NCBI GenBank assembly: GCA_028290545.1
Contig: JAQGJP010000077.1
Coordinates: forward strand, 43,300-107,299
DNA from: Rhizobium sp.
GTDB lineage: Bacteria; Pseudomonadota; Alphaproteobacteria; Rhizobiales; Rhizobiaceae
Direction of reading: 5' to 3'
DNA length: 64,000 bases
Part shown: positions 29,403 through 38,583 of the stretch, in pieces
Numbering within the stretch: position 1 is the stretch's first letter
How the letters are laid out: the number at the start of each line of letters is the position of its first letter
The notes under the pieces: model-generated
Database searches by the model: none
What the model was told of the DNA's origin: nothing
Seen by the model: the letters and a program-made list of their open reading frames with translations, nothing else
Translations under genes and position numbers: made by a program

Positions 29403-30251
29403 CTACTCGCCCCGGATCCAGAAGCTCCGCGCGTTTGCGAAGCGGTCCTGCGCCAGTTTGTCGACGAGATAGGGCAGAAGCACATCGAGTTCGCCTTTGA
29501 GCGTATAGGGCGGGTTGACGATGATCAGGCCGGAGCCGGACAATCCCGTCGTTTCGCGTTCGCTTCTGACGGAGAGTTCGGCGCAAAGGATCTTGGGGAT
29601 TTCCAAAGCGTCCAACGCCTGGTGAAATTCTTCGATCGGCGCACCGCTTTTCAGCGGATACCAGAGGCAATAGACGCCGCCGGGAAATCTGCGATAGGCC
29701 TTGGCGAGGCCGCCGGCCAGTCGCCGGAATTCACCCTCTATCTCGAATGGCGGATCGACGAGGATGAGGCCGCGCTTTTCCTTGGGCGGCAGATGGGCGC
29801 TCATCGCCAGCCAGCCGTCAAGATGGGTGACCCGCGTCTGGAAATCGCCGGCGAAGTTTTCGGCCAGCGTCTCGCAGTCGGCGGGATGCAATTCCATCAG
29901 CGACAGCCGGTCCTCCGGGCGCAGCAGCAGCCGCGTGACCTTCGGGGAGCCTGGATAGAAATTCAGCCCGCCATCGGGATTGAGCGCCCGGATGGTGTCG
30001 AAATAGGGTTCCAGCAGCAACTCGACATTTGCGGGCAGCGGCTCTTCCATCAGGCGGCCGATGCCGTCCTGCCATTCGCCGGTCTTCTGGGCCTCGACGC
30101 TCGAGAGATCGTAAATGCCGATGCCGGCATGCGTATCGATCACCCGGAAAGGCTTATCCTTCTGCTTCAGATAGTCGATCAGCCGCGCCAGCACGGCATG
30201 CTTGAGGACGTCGGCAAAATTGCCTGCGTGATAGATATGGCGGTAATTCAT
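29403..30251 (-). CDS. rlmJ: 23S rRNA (adenine-2030 N6)-methyltransferase RlmJ
   Basis: The 282-residue protein has the RlmJ start MNYRHIYHAGNFADVLKHAVL, the SAM-binding area VIDTHAGIGIYDL, and the N6-adenine methyltransferase motif DPPFE. It methylates A2030 of 23S rRNA. It is divergent from the molybdopterin oxidoreductase gene, with 84 bp between the starts. Confidence 0.94.
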   Translation of the reverse strand: MNYRHIYHAGNFADVLKHAVLARLIDYLKQKDKPFRVIDTHAGIGIYDLSSVEAQKTGEWQDGIGRLMEEPLPANVELLLEPYFDTIRALNPDGGLNFYPGSPKVTRLLLRPEDRLSLMELHPADCETLAENFAGDFQTRVTHLDGWLAMSAHLPPKEKRGLILVDPPFEIEGEFRRLAGGLAKAYRRFPGGVYCLWYPLKSGAPIEEFHQALDALEIPKILCAELSVRSERETTGLSGSGLIIVNPPYTLKGELDVLLPYLVDKLAQDRFANARSFWIRGE

Positions 30252-30335
30252 GACCGTCCGTTATACCAGGATGATTTTTATCGATGTGCGGTGCAACAAC
30301 TTTCCCCGCGCGCCGGCTTCGATTATACACTTCCC

Positions 30336-32450
30336 ATGAACATTGCGACCCGCGTCACGGAAAAAATCACCATTGGTCATTCGGCCTGCCCGCACGATTG
30401 TCCGTCCACCTGCGCGCTGGATATCGAAATCCATGCCGATGGCAGGATCGGACGGGTGCGGGGTGCGGCCGACAACAGCTACACGGCGGGCGTCATCTGC
30501 GCCAAGGTTGCGCGCTATGCCGAGCGGCTTTATCATCCTGATCGCCTGATGCATCCTTACCGGCGCAAGGGCGCCAAGGGCGCGGGACACTGGCAGCAGA
30601 TCGAATGGAGCGATGCGCTGGACGAGATCGCCAATGCTTTCGTCAGGGCCGAGGCGCGCCATGGCACCGAAGCGGTCTGGCCGTATTTCTACGCCGGCAC
30701 CATGGGCTGGGTGCAGCGCGATTCCATCGAGCGCTTGCGTCACGCCAAGAAATATTCCGGCTTCTTCGATTCGATCTGCGTCAATCCGGCCTGGGGCGGC
30801 GTGATGGTGGGCACCGGCGCGCTGCGCGGCGTCGATCCGCGTGAAATGGCCAAGTCCGATTGCGTCGTCATCTGGGGCACCAATGCCGTCTCGACCCAGG
30901 TCAATGTCATGACGCATGCAATCCGCGCCCGCAGGGAAAGCGGCGCGAAGATCGTGGTCGTCGATATCTACGACAATCCGACCATGAAGCAGGCGGATAT
31001 GAAACTGATCCTCAAGCCGGGAACGGATGCGGCGCTGGCTTGTGCTGCCATGCATATCGCCTTCCGCGATGGCCATGCCGACCGCGATTATATGGCGAGA
31101 TACGCGGACGATCCCGCAGGCCTCGAAGCCCACCTTCGGAGCCGGACACCGGAATGGGCAGCCGATATCACCGGACTTTCGGTCGATGAGATCGAAGATT
31201 TCGCGCGTTTGATCGGGATCACCAGAAAAACCTATTTCCGCCTCGGCTACGGCATGTCGCGCAGCCGCAATGGCGCAGTCTCGATGCATGCGGCGCTCTG
31301 CCTGCCGACCGTGCTCGGCTCCTGGCAATATGAAGGCGGCGGCGGATTCCACACCAATTCCGGTATCTTCGGCATGAACAACGGGCTGTTGACCGGCGCC
31401 GGCTTTGCCGATCCGAATGTCCGCCAACTGGACCAGTCGGAACTCGGCCGCATCCTGACCGGCGACACAAGGGCGTTGCGCAACGGCCCGCCGGTGACGG
31501 CAATGCTGATCCAGAACACCAATCCGGCAAACATCCTTCCCGAGCAGCGGCTGGTGAAGCGCGGCTTCATGCGCGATGAACTGTTCGTCGCCGTGCACGA
31601 GCAGTTCATGACCGAGACGGCGGATATCGCCGATATCGTGCTGCCGGCCACCATGTTCGTCGAGCACGACGACATCTATCGTGGCGGCGGCCAGAGCCAC
31701 ATCATGCTCGGCCCCAAGCTGGTCGAACCGCCGGCTGATGTCCGCACCAACCTGTTCGTGATCGAAGAACTCGCCAAACGGCTCGGCGTCGCCGACATGC
31801 CGGGTTTCGGGCTGACCGAGCGCCAGCATATCGACGAGATCCTCTCCGGCGACGGGCTACCTGACTATGACGCGCTCCTGAACGACAAATGGTTCGACCG
31901 CCAGCCGGATTTCGACACGGCGCATTACATCAAGGGCTTCGGTCATGCCGATGGCAGGTTCCGCTTCAAGCCGGACTGGAAGGGCCAGCGCGGCTCTGTC
32001 CGCCCGCCCGACACTATCGGGCTCATGGGCCCCGTGGATGAATTGCCGGAGTTTCCGGACTTCTGCCCGGTGATCGAACTGGCCGATGCCGATCATCCTT
32101 ACCGGCTGGCCACTCCGCCGGCCCGCAATTTTCTCAATTCGACATTCTCGGAAACCAGGACGTCACGCGAGAAGGAGGGCCGTCCCGAAGTGATGCTCTC
32201 GCGGGTCGATGCCGCCCGTGAGGCGGTTGCCGATGGCGATGTCATTACGATGGGCAATGTCAGGGGGTCGCTGCGCATCCATGCGAAAGTCAGCGATGCC
32301 GTCAAGCCTGGCGTACTGATCGCGGAAGGGCTCTGGCCCAACAAGGCGCATCTCGACGGTGAAGGCATCAACATATTGACAGGGTCCGACAATGTTGCCC
32401 CGTTCGGCGGCGTCGGCCTGCATGACAATCGCGTATGGCTAAGGAAGTAG
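30336..32450 (+). CDS. Molybdopterin-dependent oxidoreductase with Fe-S cluster
   Basis: The 704-residue protein belongs to the DMSO-reductase family. An N-terminal CPHDCPSTC plus a downstream Cys (GVICAK) binds a 4Fe-4S cluster. The MGD-binding domains follow (CVVIWGTNAVSTQ, GGGGFHTNSGIFG, IQNTNPANILP), then a C-terminal domain (SRVDAAREAVADGDVITMGN). There is no Tat signal, so it is probably cytoplasmic. The electron donor and substrate are unknown. The frame is open far upstream (to 29391), but that part is antisense to rlmJ and is not coding. A Nudix gene follows after 9 bp. Confidence 0.9.
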   Translation: MNIATRVTEKITIGHSACPHDCPSTCALDIEIHADGRIGRVRGAADNSYTAGVICAKVARYAERLYHPDRLMHPYRRKGAKGAGHWQQIEWSDALDEIANAFVRAEARHGTEAVWPYFYAGTMGWVQRDSIERLRHAKKYSGFFDSICVNPAWGGVMVGTGALRGVDPREMAKSDCVVIWGTNAVSTQVNVMTHAIRARRESGAKIVVVDIYDNPTMKQADMKLILKPGTDAALACAAMHIAFRDGHADRDYMARYADDPAGLEAHLRSRTPEWAADITGLSVDEIEDFARLIGITRKTYFRLGYGMSRSRNGAVSMHAALCLPTVLGSWQYEGGGGFHTNSGIFGMNNGLLTGAGFADPNVRQLDQSELGRILTGDTRALRNGPPVTAMLIQNTNPANILPEQRLVKRGFMRDELFVAVHEQFMTETADIADIVLPATMFVEHDDIYRGGGQSHIMLGPKLVEPPADVRTNLFVIEELAKRLGVADMPGFGLTERQHIDEILSGDGLPDYDALLNDKWFDRQPDFDTAHYIKGFGHADGRFRFKPDWKGQRGSVRPPDTIGLMGPVDELPEFPDFCPVIELADADHPYRLATPPARNFLNSTFSETRTSREKEGRPEVMLSRVDAAREAVADGDVITMGNVRGSLRIHAKVSDAVKPGVLIAEGLWPNKAHLDGEGINILTGSDNVAPFGGVGLHDNRVWLRK

Positions 32451-32459
32451 ACAGAATTC

Positions 32460-33047
32460 ATGGATGCCAAGACTGAACCCAAGGTCAAGATCGTTGCTGC
32501 GGAAACGCTTTCGAAGCAATTCGTACACCTGCAGAAACTGACCGTCGAACATCAGACATTGTCCGGCGGCCGGCAGACCGTGGTGCGCGAGATCCACGAT
32601 CATGGCAATGCCGCCACCATTCTGCTCTACGATCCGGCTCGCAAGAGCACGATCCTCGTCCGCCAACTGCGCGTGCCGCCGGTTGTCAACGGCGACGACG
32701 GCTGGATGATCGAAACGCCGGCCGGATTGCTCGACAGCGACGATCCGCTGACCGCCATCCTCCGTGAGGCGATGGAGGAAACCGGCTACCGGATCGACCG
32801 CGCCGACTATCTCTTCGACGCCTACATGTCGCCGGGTACGCTGACCGAACGCGTCAGCTTCTTCGCCGCCGAGATCGACGCGACCCAGAAAGCCGGCAAG
32901 GGGGGAGGTCTGGAAGACGAGGGCGAGGATATCGAGATTCTTGAAATCCCGCTGGGCGACGCCTATGAAATGGTTGGCTCCGGCAAGATCCGTGATGGCA
33001 AGACCATCATGTTGTTGCAATGGGCGGTGATGAAGTACGGGGTCTGA
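32460..33047 (+). CDS. Nudix hydrolase, NudK/GDP-mannose pyrophosphatase-like
   Basis: The 195-residue protein has a Nudix box (GLLDSDDPLTAILREAMEET) in which the first Glu is Asp. It is preceded by the domain-swap strands typical of ADP-sugar/GDP-mannose pyrophosphatases (WMIETPAGLLD). It probably cleaves a nucleotide sugar in a Mg-dependent way. It starts 9 bp after the molybdopterin gene with a GGAAG ribosome binding site, so the two likely form one unit. Confidence 0.85.
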   Translation: MDAKTEPKVKIVAAETLSKQFVHLQKLTVEHQTLSGGRQTVVREIHDHGNAATILLYDPARKSTILVRQLRVPPVVNGDDGWMIETPAGLLDSDDPLTAILREAMEETGYRIDRADYLFDAYMSPGTLTERVSFFAAEIDATQKAGKGGGLEDEGEDIEILEIPLGDAYEMVGSGKIRDGKTIMLLQWAVMKYGV

Positions 33048-33049
33048 GC

Positions 33050-33565
33050 CTATTCCCAGGATCGCTGGTTTTTCGGCAATCGCCGCTCCGGATCAAATAT
33101 CGAAATAGTACCCTGTTGGACCTCCTGCCAACGCCAGAGCACGATATTGTGCATATCAGCGCGAGCCTTGCGGGCAAACGAGGGAACATAAATCCCGTTC
33201 CAACGCGCGTGCAGCCGATCATAGATCGTCCAGGAAGTGGGCCGTCTGTTTTCACTCGCATCGAGGAACCACGCCGAGGACAAATCCTCCGCGGAAATAC
33301 CGGTTTCGCGCAATAAGGTTTCATCGGTCAGATCTGCGAGCGGCATATCGTCGATATCATAAGTGCAAATGGTCAGGGGTTCGAAACGGAAAGCGAGCCC
33401 GTGACTTGCCTCGAGAACTGCACCTTCCAATGTCGTTGCGAGATAGAGCGCCGGCTTGCCTTTCGGATTGAAGCGGCCGCCATGAACCGCCGCACCTTCT
33501 CCGGAAAGCGGTGCAAACGCCCATTTCGGGTCATGAGCCTGGTAGGCAAAACCGGAATAGATCAC
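33050..33565 (-). CDS. RES-domain toxin
   Basis: The 171-residue protein has the RES-domain pattern: GGRFNPKGKPALYLATTLEGAVLEA near residues 28-50, with the conserved Arg, Tyr and Glu, and a C-terminal AWFLDASENRRP and SWTIYDRL region. RES toxins degrade cellular NAD+ or ADP-ribosylate targets. Translation most likely starts at a GTG at 33565 that overlaps the antitoxin stop as GTGA. The longer frame to 33715 runs inside the antitoxin gene and is rejected. It is cognate to the Xre/MbcA-type gene just upstream. Confidence 0.87.
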   Translation of the reverse strand: MIYSGFAYQAHDPKWAFAPLSGEGAAVHGGRFNPKGKPALYLATTLEGAVLEASHGLAFRFEPLTICTYDIDDMPLADLTDETLLRETGISAEDLSSAWFLDASENRRPTSWTIYDRLHARWNGIYVPSFARKARADMHNIVLWRWQEVQQGTISIFDPERRLPKNQRSWE

Positions 33566-33933
33566 GCAAAGCCGCCGAGCGCGACATGATCGAGGAAGTC
33601 TCTCACGGACGCTGCGCGGCCGGATTTCACCAGGCTTTCCGCGGTCCTCCCACCGAACTCGGGCAGGGGTTCGGAACGATACCACGCAAGCGCCTGCCCA
33701 ATGCTGCCTGCCCATGGTGTGACGCGGTGCAGTATTTCTGACATCTCGCGCAATCGACTTAAAGTATGGGCTGCACTCGCCCGGGTCTTGCGGGTGAGAG
33801 ACGCAACCGGCAGTCCGGCAGACTCGGCCAGCTCCCGTTTGCTGATGCCGAGCATTTGCGAAAGCGCATCACCATCTCCGGTGGGAGGGAGTGCCTGGGG
33901 AGGGGAATTGGACTTCGCAACATAAGGCGACAT
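33562..33933 (-). CDS. MbcA/ParS/Xre-type antitoxin (DUF2384)
   Basis: The 123-residue protein has an N-terminal helical Xre-like segment (LSQMLGISKRELAESAGLP) and a C-terminal toxin-binding domain of the DUF2384 type (SIGQALAWYRSEPLPEFGGRTAESLVKSG). It neutralises the RES toxin and represses the operon. The ATG at 33933 has GGAG about 12 bases upstream. Its stop overlaps the toxin start, which keeps antitoxin in excess. Confidence 0.87.
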   Translation of the reverse strand: MSPYVAKSNSPPQALPPTGDGDALSQMLGISKRELAESAGLPVASLTRKTRASAAHTLSRLREMSEILHRVTPWAGSIGQALAWYRSEPLPEFGGRTAESLVKSGRAASVRDFLDHVALGGFA

Positions 33934-33997
33934 CAATAATGCTCCAATTTATGGACATAAGCTATGACTTGTTGCGCGAAAATTCAATCCCTGAACC

Positions 33998-34930
33998 TTA
34001 GAACCTTCCCTTCAATCCCAGTGAGACGGTCGTCGAGAGATAGTCGCCGCCGGCACCGTCCCGGAACCATTGCTTGTCGCCCGTGACGGTATCCACCATT
34101 TTCGTATCGGCGCGGACGCGAAACATCTTGTCGAACGAGCCGCTGACGAAGAATGCCGCATTGTCCCACGCGGCATATTCGATGGAGCCCGACAGCGAAA
34201 CGGTCGGGGTCGTCTCGAAATAATCGTGGAAGCGCAAGTTGCGCACCCAGTGATCGTCGATGCCGCCGGAATTGATCGCCAGGCCCGCCTGCAATGAACT
34301 TGCGAACGTCCAGTCACCTTCGTGATGGCTCAGGTTGGCGCCGAGATAGGGCACGGGCCAGGCCTGGCGGTAGGAGATTCCCTTCTCGCTCGGATCGAAT
34401 TCGCCACGGGAGTCCCGGAAGCCATTTTCACTGTAGACATAGGATCCGCCCCAGGCCGACCATTTGACATCCGTGTATTTGAAGCCGGCGCCGAGGCCGA
34501 TTTCGGTGCCGTCATATGCGAGGAGCTCGCGGCCTATTTCCAGGCTGGCGACATAATAGTGGTTGAGCCGAGTGTCCGGATGCAGCGACCTGTCCGACCA
34601 GGATTTTCCGGGCTGCAGCCAGTCGAAATCGGCCATATGGCCGTCGCCGCCGAGGCCGATCGAGCCGCGTGCATCGAGATACCACTGCTTGGGAAGCTCC
34701 ACATGCAGCGCGCCGTTGAACGTGTTGACGTAGCGGCTTTCCCAGATCAACTGCGATACCTTTGCCTTGCGCTCATAGACATATTCATTGGCCTTGATCG
34801 ACGCCAGGCCATAGCTGCCGGAGAACGTGATCGTGCCGTCGATCGACTGTATCCTGATGTCATCCGCCAAGACGGGCAGGGTGGTGCAGGCACTCAAAGC
34901 AAGAGCTGCAAATGTTATGCGCCACATCAT
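33998..34930 (-). CDS. Omptin-family outer-membrane protease
   Basis: The 310-residue barrel protein has a signal peptide (residues 1-22) and ends in a C-terminal Phe strand (LGLKGRF). It has GDGHMADFDW, where D101 and D103 correspond to OmpT D83/D85. Later IDDHW has D225 and H227 matching OmpT D210/H212. The conserved GGSYVYSENGFRD is also present. The full catalytic set is therefore intact. Omptins cut between basic residues at the cell surface and are best known in enteric bacteria. No plasminogen- or mobile-element-related gene is nearby. Confidence 0.88.
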   Translation of the reverse strand: MMWRITFAALALSACTTLPVLADDIRIQSIDGTITFSGSYGLASIKANEYVYERKAKVSQLIWESRYVNTFNGALHVELPKQWYLDARGSIGLGGDGHMADFDWLQPGKSWSDRSLHPDTRLNHYYVASLEIGRELLAYDGTEIGLGAGFKYTDVKWSAWGGSYVYSENGFRDSRGEFDPSEKGISYRQAWPVPYLGANLSHHEGDWTFASSLQAGLAINSGGIDDHWVRNLRFHDYFETTPTVSLSGSIEYAAWDNAAFFVSGSFDKMFRVRADTKMVDTVTGDKQWFRDGAGGDYLSTTVSLGLKGRF

Positions 34931-34981
34931 GTTTCTCCGAGGAATAGTCGAACATGATGGTATAACGGAGCATGTCTGGCA

Positions 34982-35809
34982 TCAATGGGTTGAAGAGGCC
35001 AGTTCCGATGCCTTCACAAGGCTCGCGTAAGCTGCGGACGCCGTCAGGCGCGCCATTGGCGTGCCGCGATCGAGCCGCGAGGCGATGGAGAGCGCAGTGA
35101 CGCTGCAATTGCCGGATTTCTTGCGAATTGCCTGACAGGTATCGGCGACATCCGAATAGATCCGCTGGCGTTGGCGCGCCGATTTTTCGAAATAGATCCG
35201 CTGGTTCGTAGCCGCCTTGCCGGGGCTCGAACGGCTGACGATGAACTCGTATTTGACCGCAGGATCGGATTTGCCGAATTTGTGAATCTCGGTGAATGCC
35301 AGCTGCAGCTGGTATTCATAGGCCTGGTCCCCGAGCGGCCGCCCGGTCGCGGCCATCACGGTGCATTGCGAAGCCAGCGTGCCGATCAGCAGCGCGCACT
35401 CATCCTCGCCCATGGTCTGGATCTCTTCGGCGGCCTGGTTCAGAAGCTCTTCATGGCCCGTTGCATTGCCTTTCTTCTGCTTCATGTCACCCAGCGGCAT
35501 CTGCACCGTGACCACCACACGCCGTTCCGGCACCATTTCATCGTGGTTGGAAAGCAGGCGGTAGGCGTGCTGGCTGGCGACGCTCTTGAGGCTTTCCGGA
35601 TCGACCTTGGCATTGAGCGCGAAGGCCTCGGCCTTCCAGGCATTTTCCCGCACGGCTATATCGCTGCCAAGGATCGCCAGATTGGCGGCGTTATAGATCT
35701 GCAGACCGACAAGCGTTGTGAACGGGATCACCACCAGCACACAGAGCGCCATCAGAAAGCGCTGCTGACCCGTGGACAGCGAGGCGAAGTAAACAAAGAA
35801 TTTTTTCAT
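34982..35809 (-). CDS. Membrane-anchored protein of unknown function, 275 aa
   Basis: One N-terminal hydrophobic helix (FLMALCVLVVIPFTTLVGLQIY, residues 17-38) anchors the protein. The rest, about 235 residues, is probably periplasmic. Cysteines in DECALLIG, ASQCTVM, DTCQAI and GNCSVT may form two disulfides. The start at 35809 (MKKFF) is preferred; a GTG at 35836 is possible. No family is recognised. It runs in the same direction as the omptin gene, 51 bp upstream of it. Confidence 0.7.
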   Translation of the reverse strand: MKKFFVYFASLSTGQQRFLMALCVLVVIPFTTLVGLQIYNAANLAILGSDIAVRENAWKAEAFALNAKVDPESLKSVASQHAYRLLSNHDEMVPERRVVVTVQMPLGDMKQKKGNATGHEELLNQAAEEIQTMGEDECALLIGTLASQCTVMAATGRPLGDQAYEYQLQLAFTEIHKFGKSDPAVKYEFIVSRSSPGKAATNQRIYFEKSARQRQRIYSDVADTCQAIRKKSGNCSVTALSIASRLDRGTPMARLTASAAYASLVKASELASSTH

Positions 35810-35989
35810 GGCCCGCCAATTCTGATCATTCACCACAGTCAGTGGCCATGGCCGTTAAGGCAAGTTTAAGATTGGCGAATGGAGGGGGACGGATTGTTGT
35901 CGGGCTTGATGGAGTGCTGTCCGATCGCAGCGGATTTTAGCGGAGTGTTCGGTTTTGGATCAAGACAGGCGTCTGTTCGCCCGCCGTGG

Positions 35990-36337
35990 TCAGAAACCGT
36001 CGGGAGGCGCAAAGAAACAATTCATATGGTCTTCGGCCGGGTGAAGGCAAATGTGAAAGTCGCTGTCTCCGGAGGGAATTTCATCGCCATAAGGGATAAG
36101 GAACATTTGTTTTTTCGTCACCAGACGGTGGTCGCCGGGGTGAAGTAAGACTGTAAAGCCATCCCGGCCTTTGGTGACATGTCCGTCCGGAACGCGCTGG
36201 CAATCCCCGCCAGTTTCGGTGCCCTTGCAACAGGCCGGCGGGTATGCCCATGTGGAACTGGCTTGATGGGCATTGCCGACGGATGTCAGATCGAGAAAGA
36301 TTGCGGCTGCGATCAGCAACTCGTCGAAATTGGTCAT
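35990..36337 (-). CDS. Small cysteine-rich secreted protein of rhizobial type
   Basis: The 115-residue protein has a hydrophobic start (LLIAAAIFLDLTSVGNAHA-like) that can act as an export signal. The mature part has PPACCKG, DCQRVP, HICLHP and NCFFAPP. Proteins with the WAYPPACCKG-DCxxVP pattern are common, unnamed small proteins in Rhizobiales. GGAG is found 12 bases before the ATG. Function unknown. Confidence 0.75.
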   Translation of the reverse strand: MTNFDELLIAAAIFLDLTSVGNAHQASSTWAYPPACCKGTETGGDCQRVPDGHVTKGRDGFTVLLHPGDHRLVTKKQMFLIPYGDEIPSGDSDFHICLHPAEDHMNCFFAPPDGF

Positions 36338-36441
36338 AGGATAGCTCCGATCGGTCTAGATCTATCGCTCCTAAGCGCAATTCTACGCCTCTTCCTCGGC
36401 GATGTAATGAGAAACTTTGCGGGATGCCCGACGCGCGAAAA

Positions 36442-37056
36442 TCACCCGAACGAAAACACCCGCGCATCGTCGTCCGTCGCAATCGCTCCGCCGGCGATTT
36501 TCCAGACTGCTTGCCTGTAAAGCCTGTGCTCTGCCGTCAGGATACGCGCCGCGAGCGTGTCTGCCGTGTCGCCGTCGAGTACGGGCACGGTTGCCTGCGC
36601 GACGATCGGGCCTTCGTCGACCCCTTCGGTAACATAGTGGACCGTGCAGCCCGCCACCTTCATGCCCGCGTCGAGCGCGGCCTGATGCGTGTGCAGTCCG
36701 CGAAACAGCGGCAGAAGGGAAGGGTGGATATTGACGATGCGATGCTCGTAGGCCGCAATGAAATCGGCCGACAGCAGCCGCATATAGCCGGCGAGGCAGA
36801 TCAGGTCAGGTTTGATTTCGTCAAGGAATTCGAGAATGGCGCGCTCATGCTCGGCCTTGGAGCGGTAGTCGCGGCGCTCGAAGGCGGCGGTGCGAATGCC
36901 TTGCGCCTGGGCCTTGTCGAGCCCGCCAGCATCGCCTTTATCGGAGACGACAGCTGCGAACTCCACCGGATAGGCAGTATCCCTGGCAGCGTCGATCAGC
37001 GCCGCCATGTTCGAGCCACCGCCCGAAATGAAGATCACCGCCGTTTTGCGCGTCAT
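36442..37056 (-). CDS. purN: Phosphoribosylglycinamide formyltransferase
   Basis: The 204-residue protein has [12 protein letters not shown] (ribose-phosphate binding) and [20 protein letters not shown] with the catalytic Asn and His. [15 protein letters not shown] holds the catalytic Asp. It uses 10-formyl-THF to formylate GAR in purine synthesis. It overlaps the purM stop by four bases (ATGA), so purM-purN is coupled. Confidence 0.97.
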   Translation of the reverse strand: MTRKTAVIFISGGGSNMAALIDAARDTAYPVEFAAVVSDKGDAGGLDKAQAQGIRTAAFERRDYRSKAEHERAILEFLDEIKPDLICLAGYMRLLSADFIAAYEHRIVNIHPSLLPLFRGLHTHQAALDAGMKVAGCTVHYVTEGVDEGPIVAQATVPVLDGDTADTLAARILTAEHRLYRQAVWKIAGGAIATDDDARVFSFG

Positions 37057-38126
37057 AAGGCAAGGCTGCCCTTGTAGCTGACGCCGACGTCACCTTCGGC
37101 GCGGGTGATCATCCGGCCAAGCGTCACGACCGTTTCGTCTTCGGCCGTCAGGACGGCGGCAACCGCGTCCGCCTGATCGGCGGACACGACCGCGATCATG
37201 CCGATGCCGCAATTGAAGGTGCGGAGCATTTCCTTCTCCGCGACGCCGCCGACCGAAGCCAGCCAGCGGAACACCGGCTTGACCGGAATGGCGGCTAGAT
37301 CGATCTCGGCGGCGAGAGTCTTCGGCAGGACGCGCGGAATGTTTTCCGGAAAGCCGCCGCCGGTGATATGGGCAAGCGCCTTGATCGCACCGGTCTGGCG
37401 GATCGCCTTGAGCAGCGGCTTCACATAGATCCTCGTCGGCGTCAGCAGCGCTTCGGCCAACGATTTGTCGCTCTCGAACGGTGCGATCGCTTCCCAGCCG
37501 AGGCCGGAGAGTTCTACGATTTTGCGCACCAGCGAATAGCCGTTGGAATGGACGCCGGAAGAGGCAAGCCCGAGGATCACGTCGCCTTCGGCAATATCGC
37601 CCTTGGGCAGAAGCTGGCCGCGTTCGGCCGCGCCGACCGCGAAGCCGGCGAGATCGTAATCGCCATCACGATACATGCCGGGCATTTCCGCTGTCTCGCC
37701 GCCGATCAGCGCCGCGCCCGCCTGCCGGCAACCCTCGGCAATGCCGGCGACGATCGCTGCACCCTGGTCCGGATCGAGCTTGCCGGTGGCGAAATAATCG
37801 AGAAACAGCAGCGGCTCGGCCGCCTGCACCACGAGATCGTTGACGCACATGGCGACCAGATCGATACCGACGGTGTCATGCATGCCCGCGTCGATCGCGA
37901 CTTTCAACTTGGTGCCGACGCCGTCATTGGCCGCGACCAGGATGGGGTCGCTGAAACCAGCGGCCTTGAGGTCGAACAGGCCGCCGAAGCCGCCGATCTC
38001 GACATCGGCGCCCGGCCGGCGCGTCGAGCGCACCAGCGGCTTGATCTTCTCGACCATCAGATTGCCGGCGTCGATATCGACGCCCGCATCGCTATAGGTC
38101 AGGCCGTTTTTGTGCGCGTCGGTCAT
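37053..38126 (-). CDS. purM: Phosphoribosylformylglycinamidine cyclo-ligase
   Basis: The 357-residue AIR synthetase has the ATP-binding [14 protein letters not shown] segment, [13 protein letters not shown] and [18 protein letters not shown]. It closes the imidazole ring in purine synthesis. The start [11 protein letters not shown] at 38126 is the family start; a longer frame to 38168 is rejected. It leads the purM-purN operon. Confidence 0.97.
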   Translation of the reverse strand: MTDAHKNGLTYSDAGVDIDAGNLMVEKIKPLVRSTRRPGADVEIGGFGGLFDLKAAGFSDPILVAANDGVGTKLKVAIDAGMHDTVGIDLVAMCVNDLVVQAAEPLLFLDYFATGKLDPDQGAAIVAGIAEGCRQAGAALIGGETAEMPGMYRDGDYDLAGFAVGAAERGQLLPKGDIAEGDVILGLASSGVHSNGYSLVRKIVELSGLGWEAIAPFESDKSLAEALLTPTRIYVKPLLKAIRQTGAIKALAHITGGGFPENIPRVLPKTLAAEIDLAAIPVKPVFRWLASVGGVAEKEMLRTFNCGIGMIAVVSADQADAVAAVLTAEDETVVTLGRMITRAEGDVGVSYKGSLAL

Positions 38127-38583
38127 CGCGGTCTCCGGTGGGTGCTCTTTATACCCGCGCAATGGCATGATGGGCCGCCTGATTCAAGCATTTGCTCTCG
38201 AAATCACGATGAATTCGCAAATTGCCCGGGATTGCCGGCCTCCGAAGCTCCGGCCGTTCCTGGCGCGGGATCTGTTCACCGAACCCTGCCGGCAGCCGGG
38301 CGGCGAGATCGGGGGAAGCCGTTTCTGCAATCCATCGGATTTTGCAAAACAGCGATATAAATAAATGGACTCGAACAATTTAGATATTGGAGGCTCACGC
38401 CAAACTTTGAAATCGAGAAATATTTGATAGGCGTCAATATATTCTGGTTGAATGGTAAGTAAAAAATGGAGATATCCAGAAATACTCGCATTTATCGCGG
38501 TTTTGTCTATCGATATTAACGCAATTCGCACACTGCATCGTCAGTCTCTGCAAAATTCCTTTTCTCATTTATCGTAGAAGTAC
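38127..38583. other. Gene-free stretch between purM and a GGDEF gene
   Basis: The first 220 bases have normal GC, the last 240 are AT-rich and look like promoter DNA for the divergent genes. Open frames on both strands (minus 38184-38531 and plus 38110-38364) lack ribosome binding sites and coding character. No PurR-like palindrome was recognised. Confidence 0.5.

Noticed and set aside
29391..30335. Upstream extension of the molybdopterin oxidoreductase frame
   Set aside because: The frame is open for 315 codons before the ATG at 30336, but this part is antisense to rlmJ and does not resemble any molybdoenzyme. The family start with the Fe-S cysteines lies just after 30336.
33566..33715. Longer start for the RES toxin
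   Set aside because: This extension overlaps the antitoxin gene in another frame and is not part of the RES domain; the GTGA overlap gives a better start.
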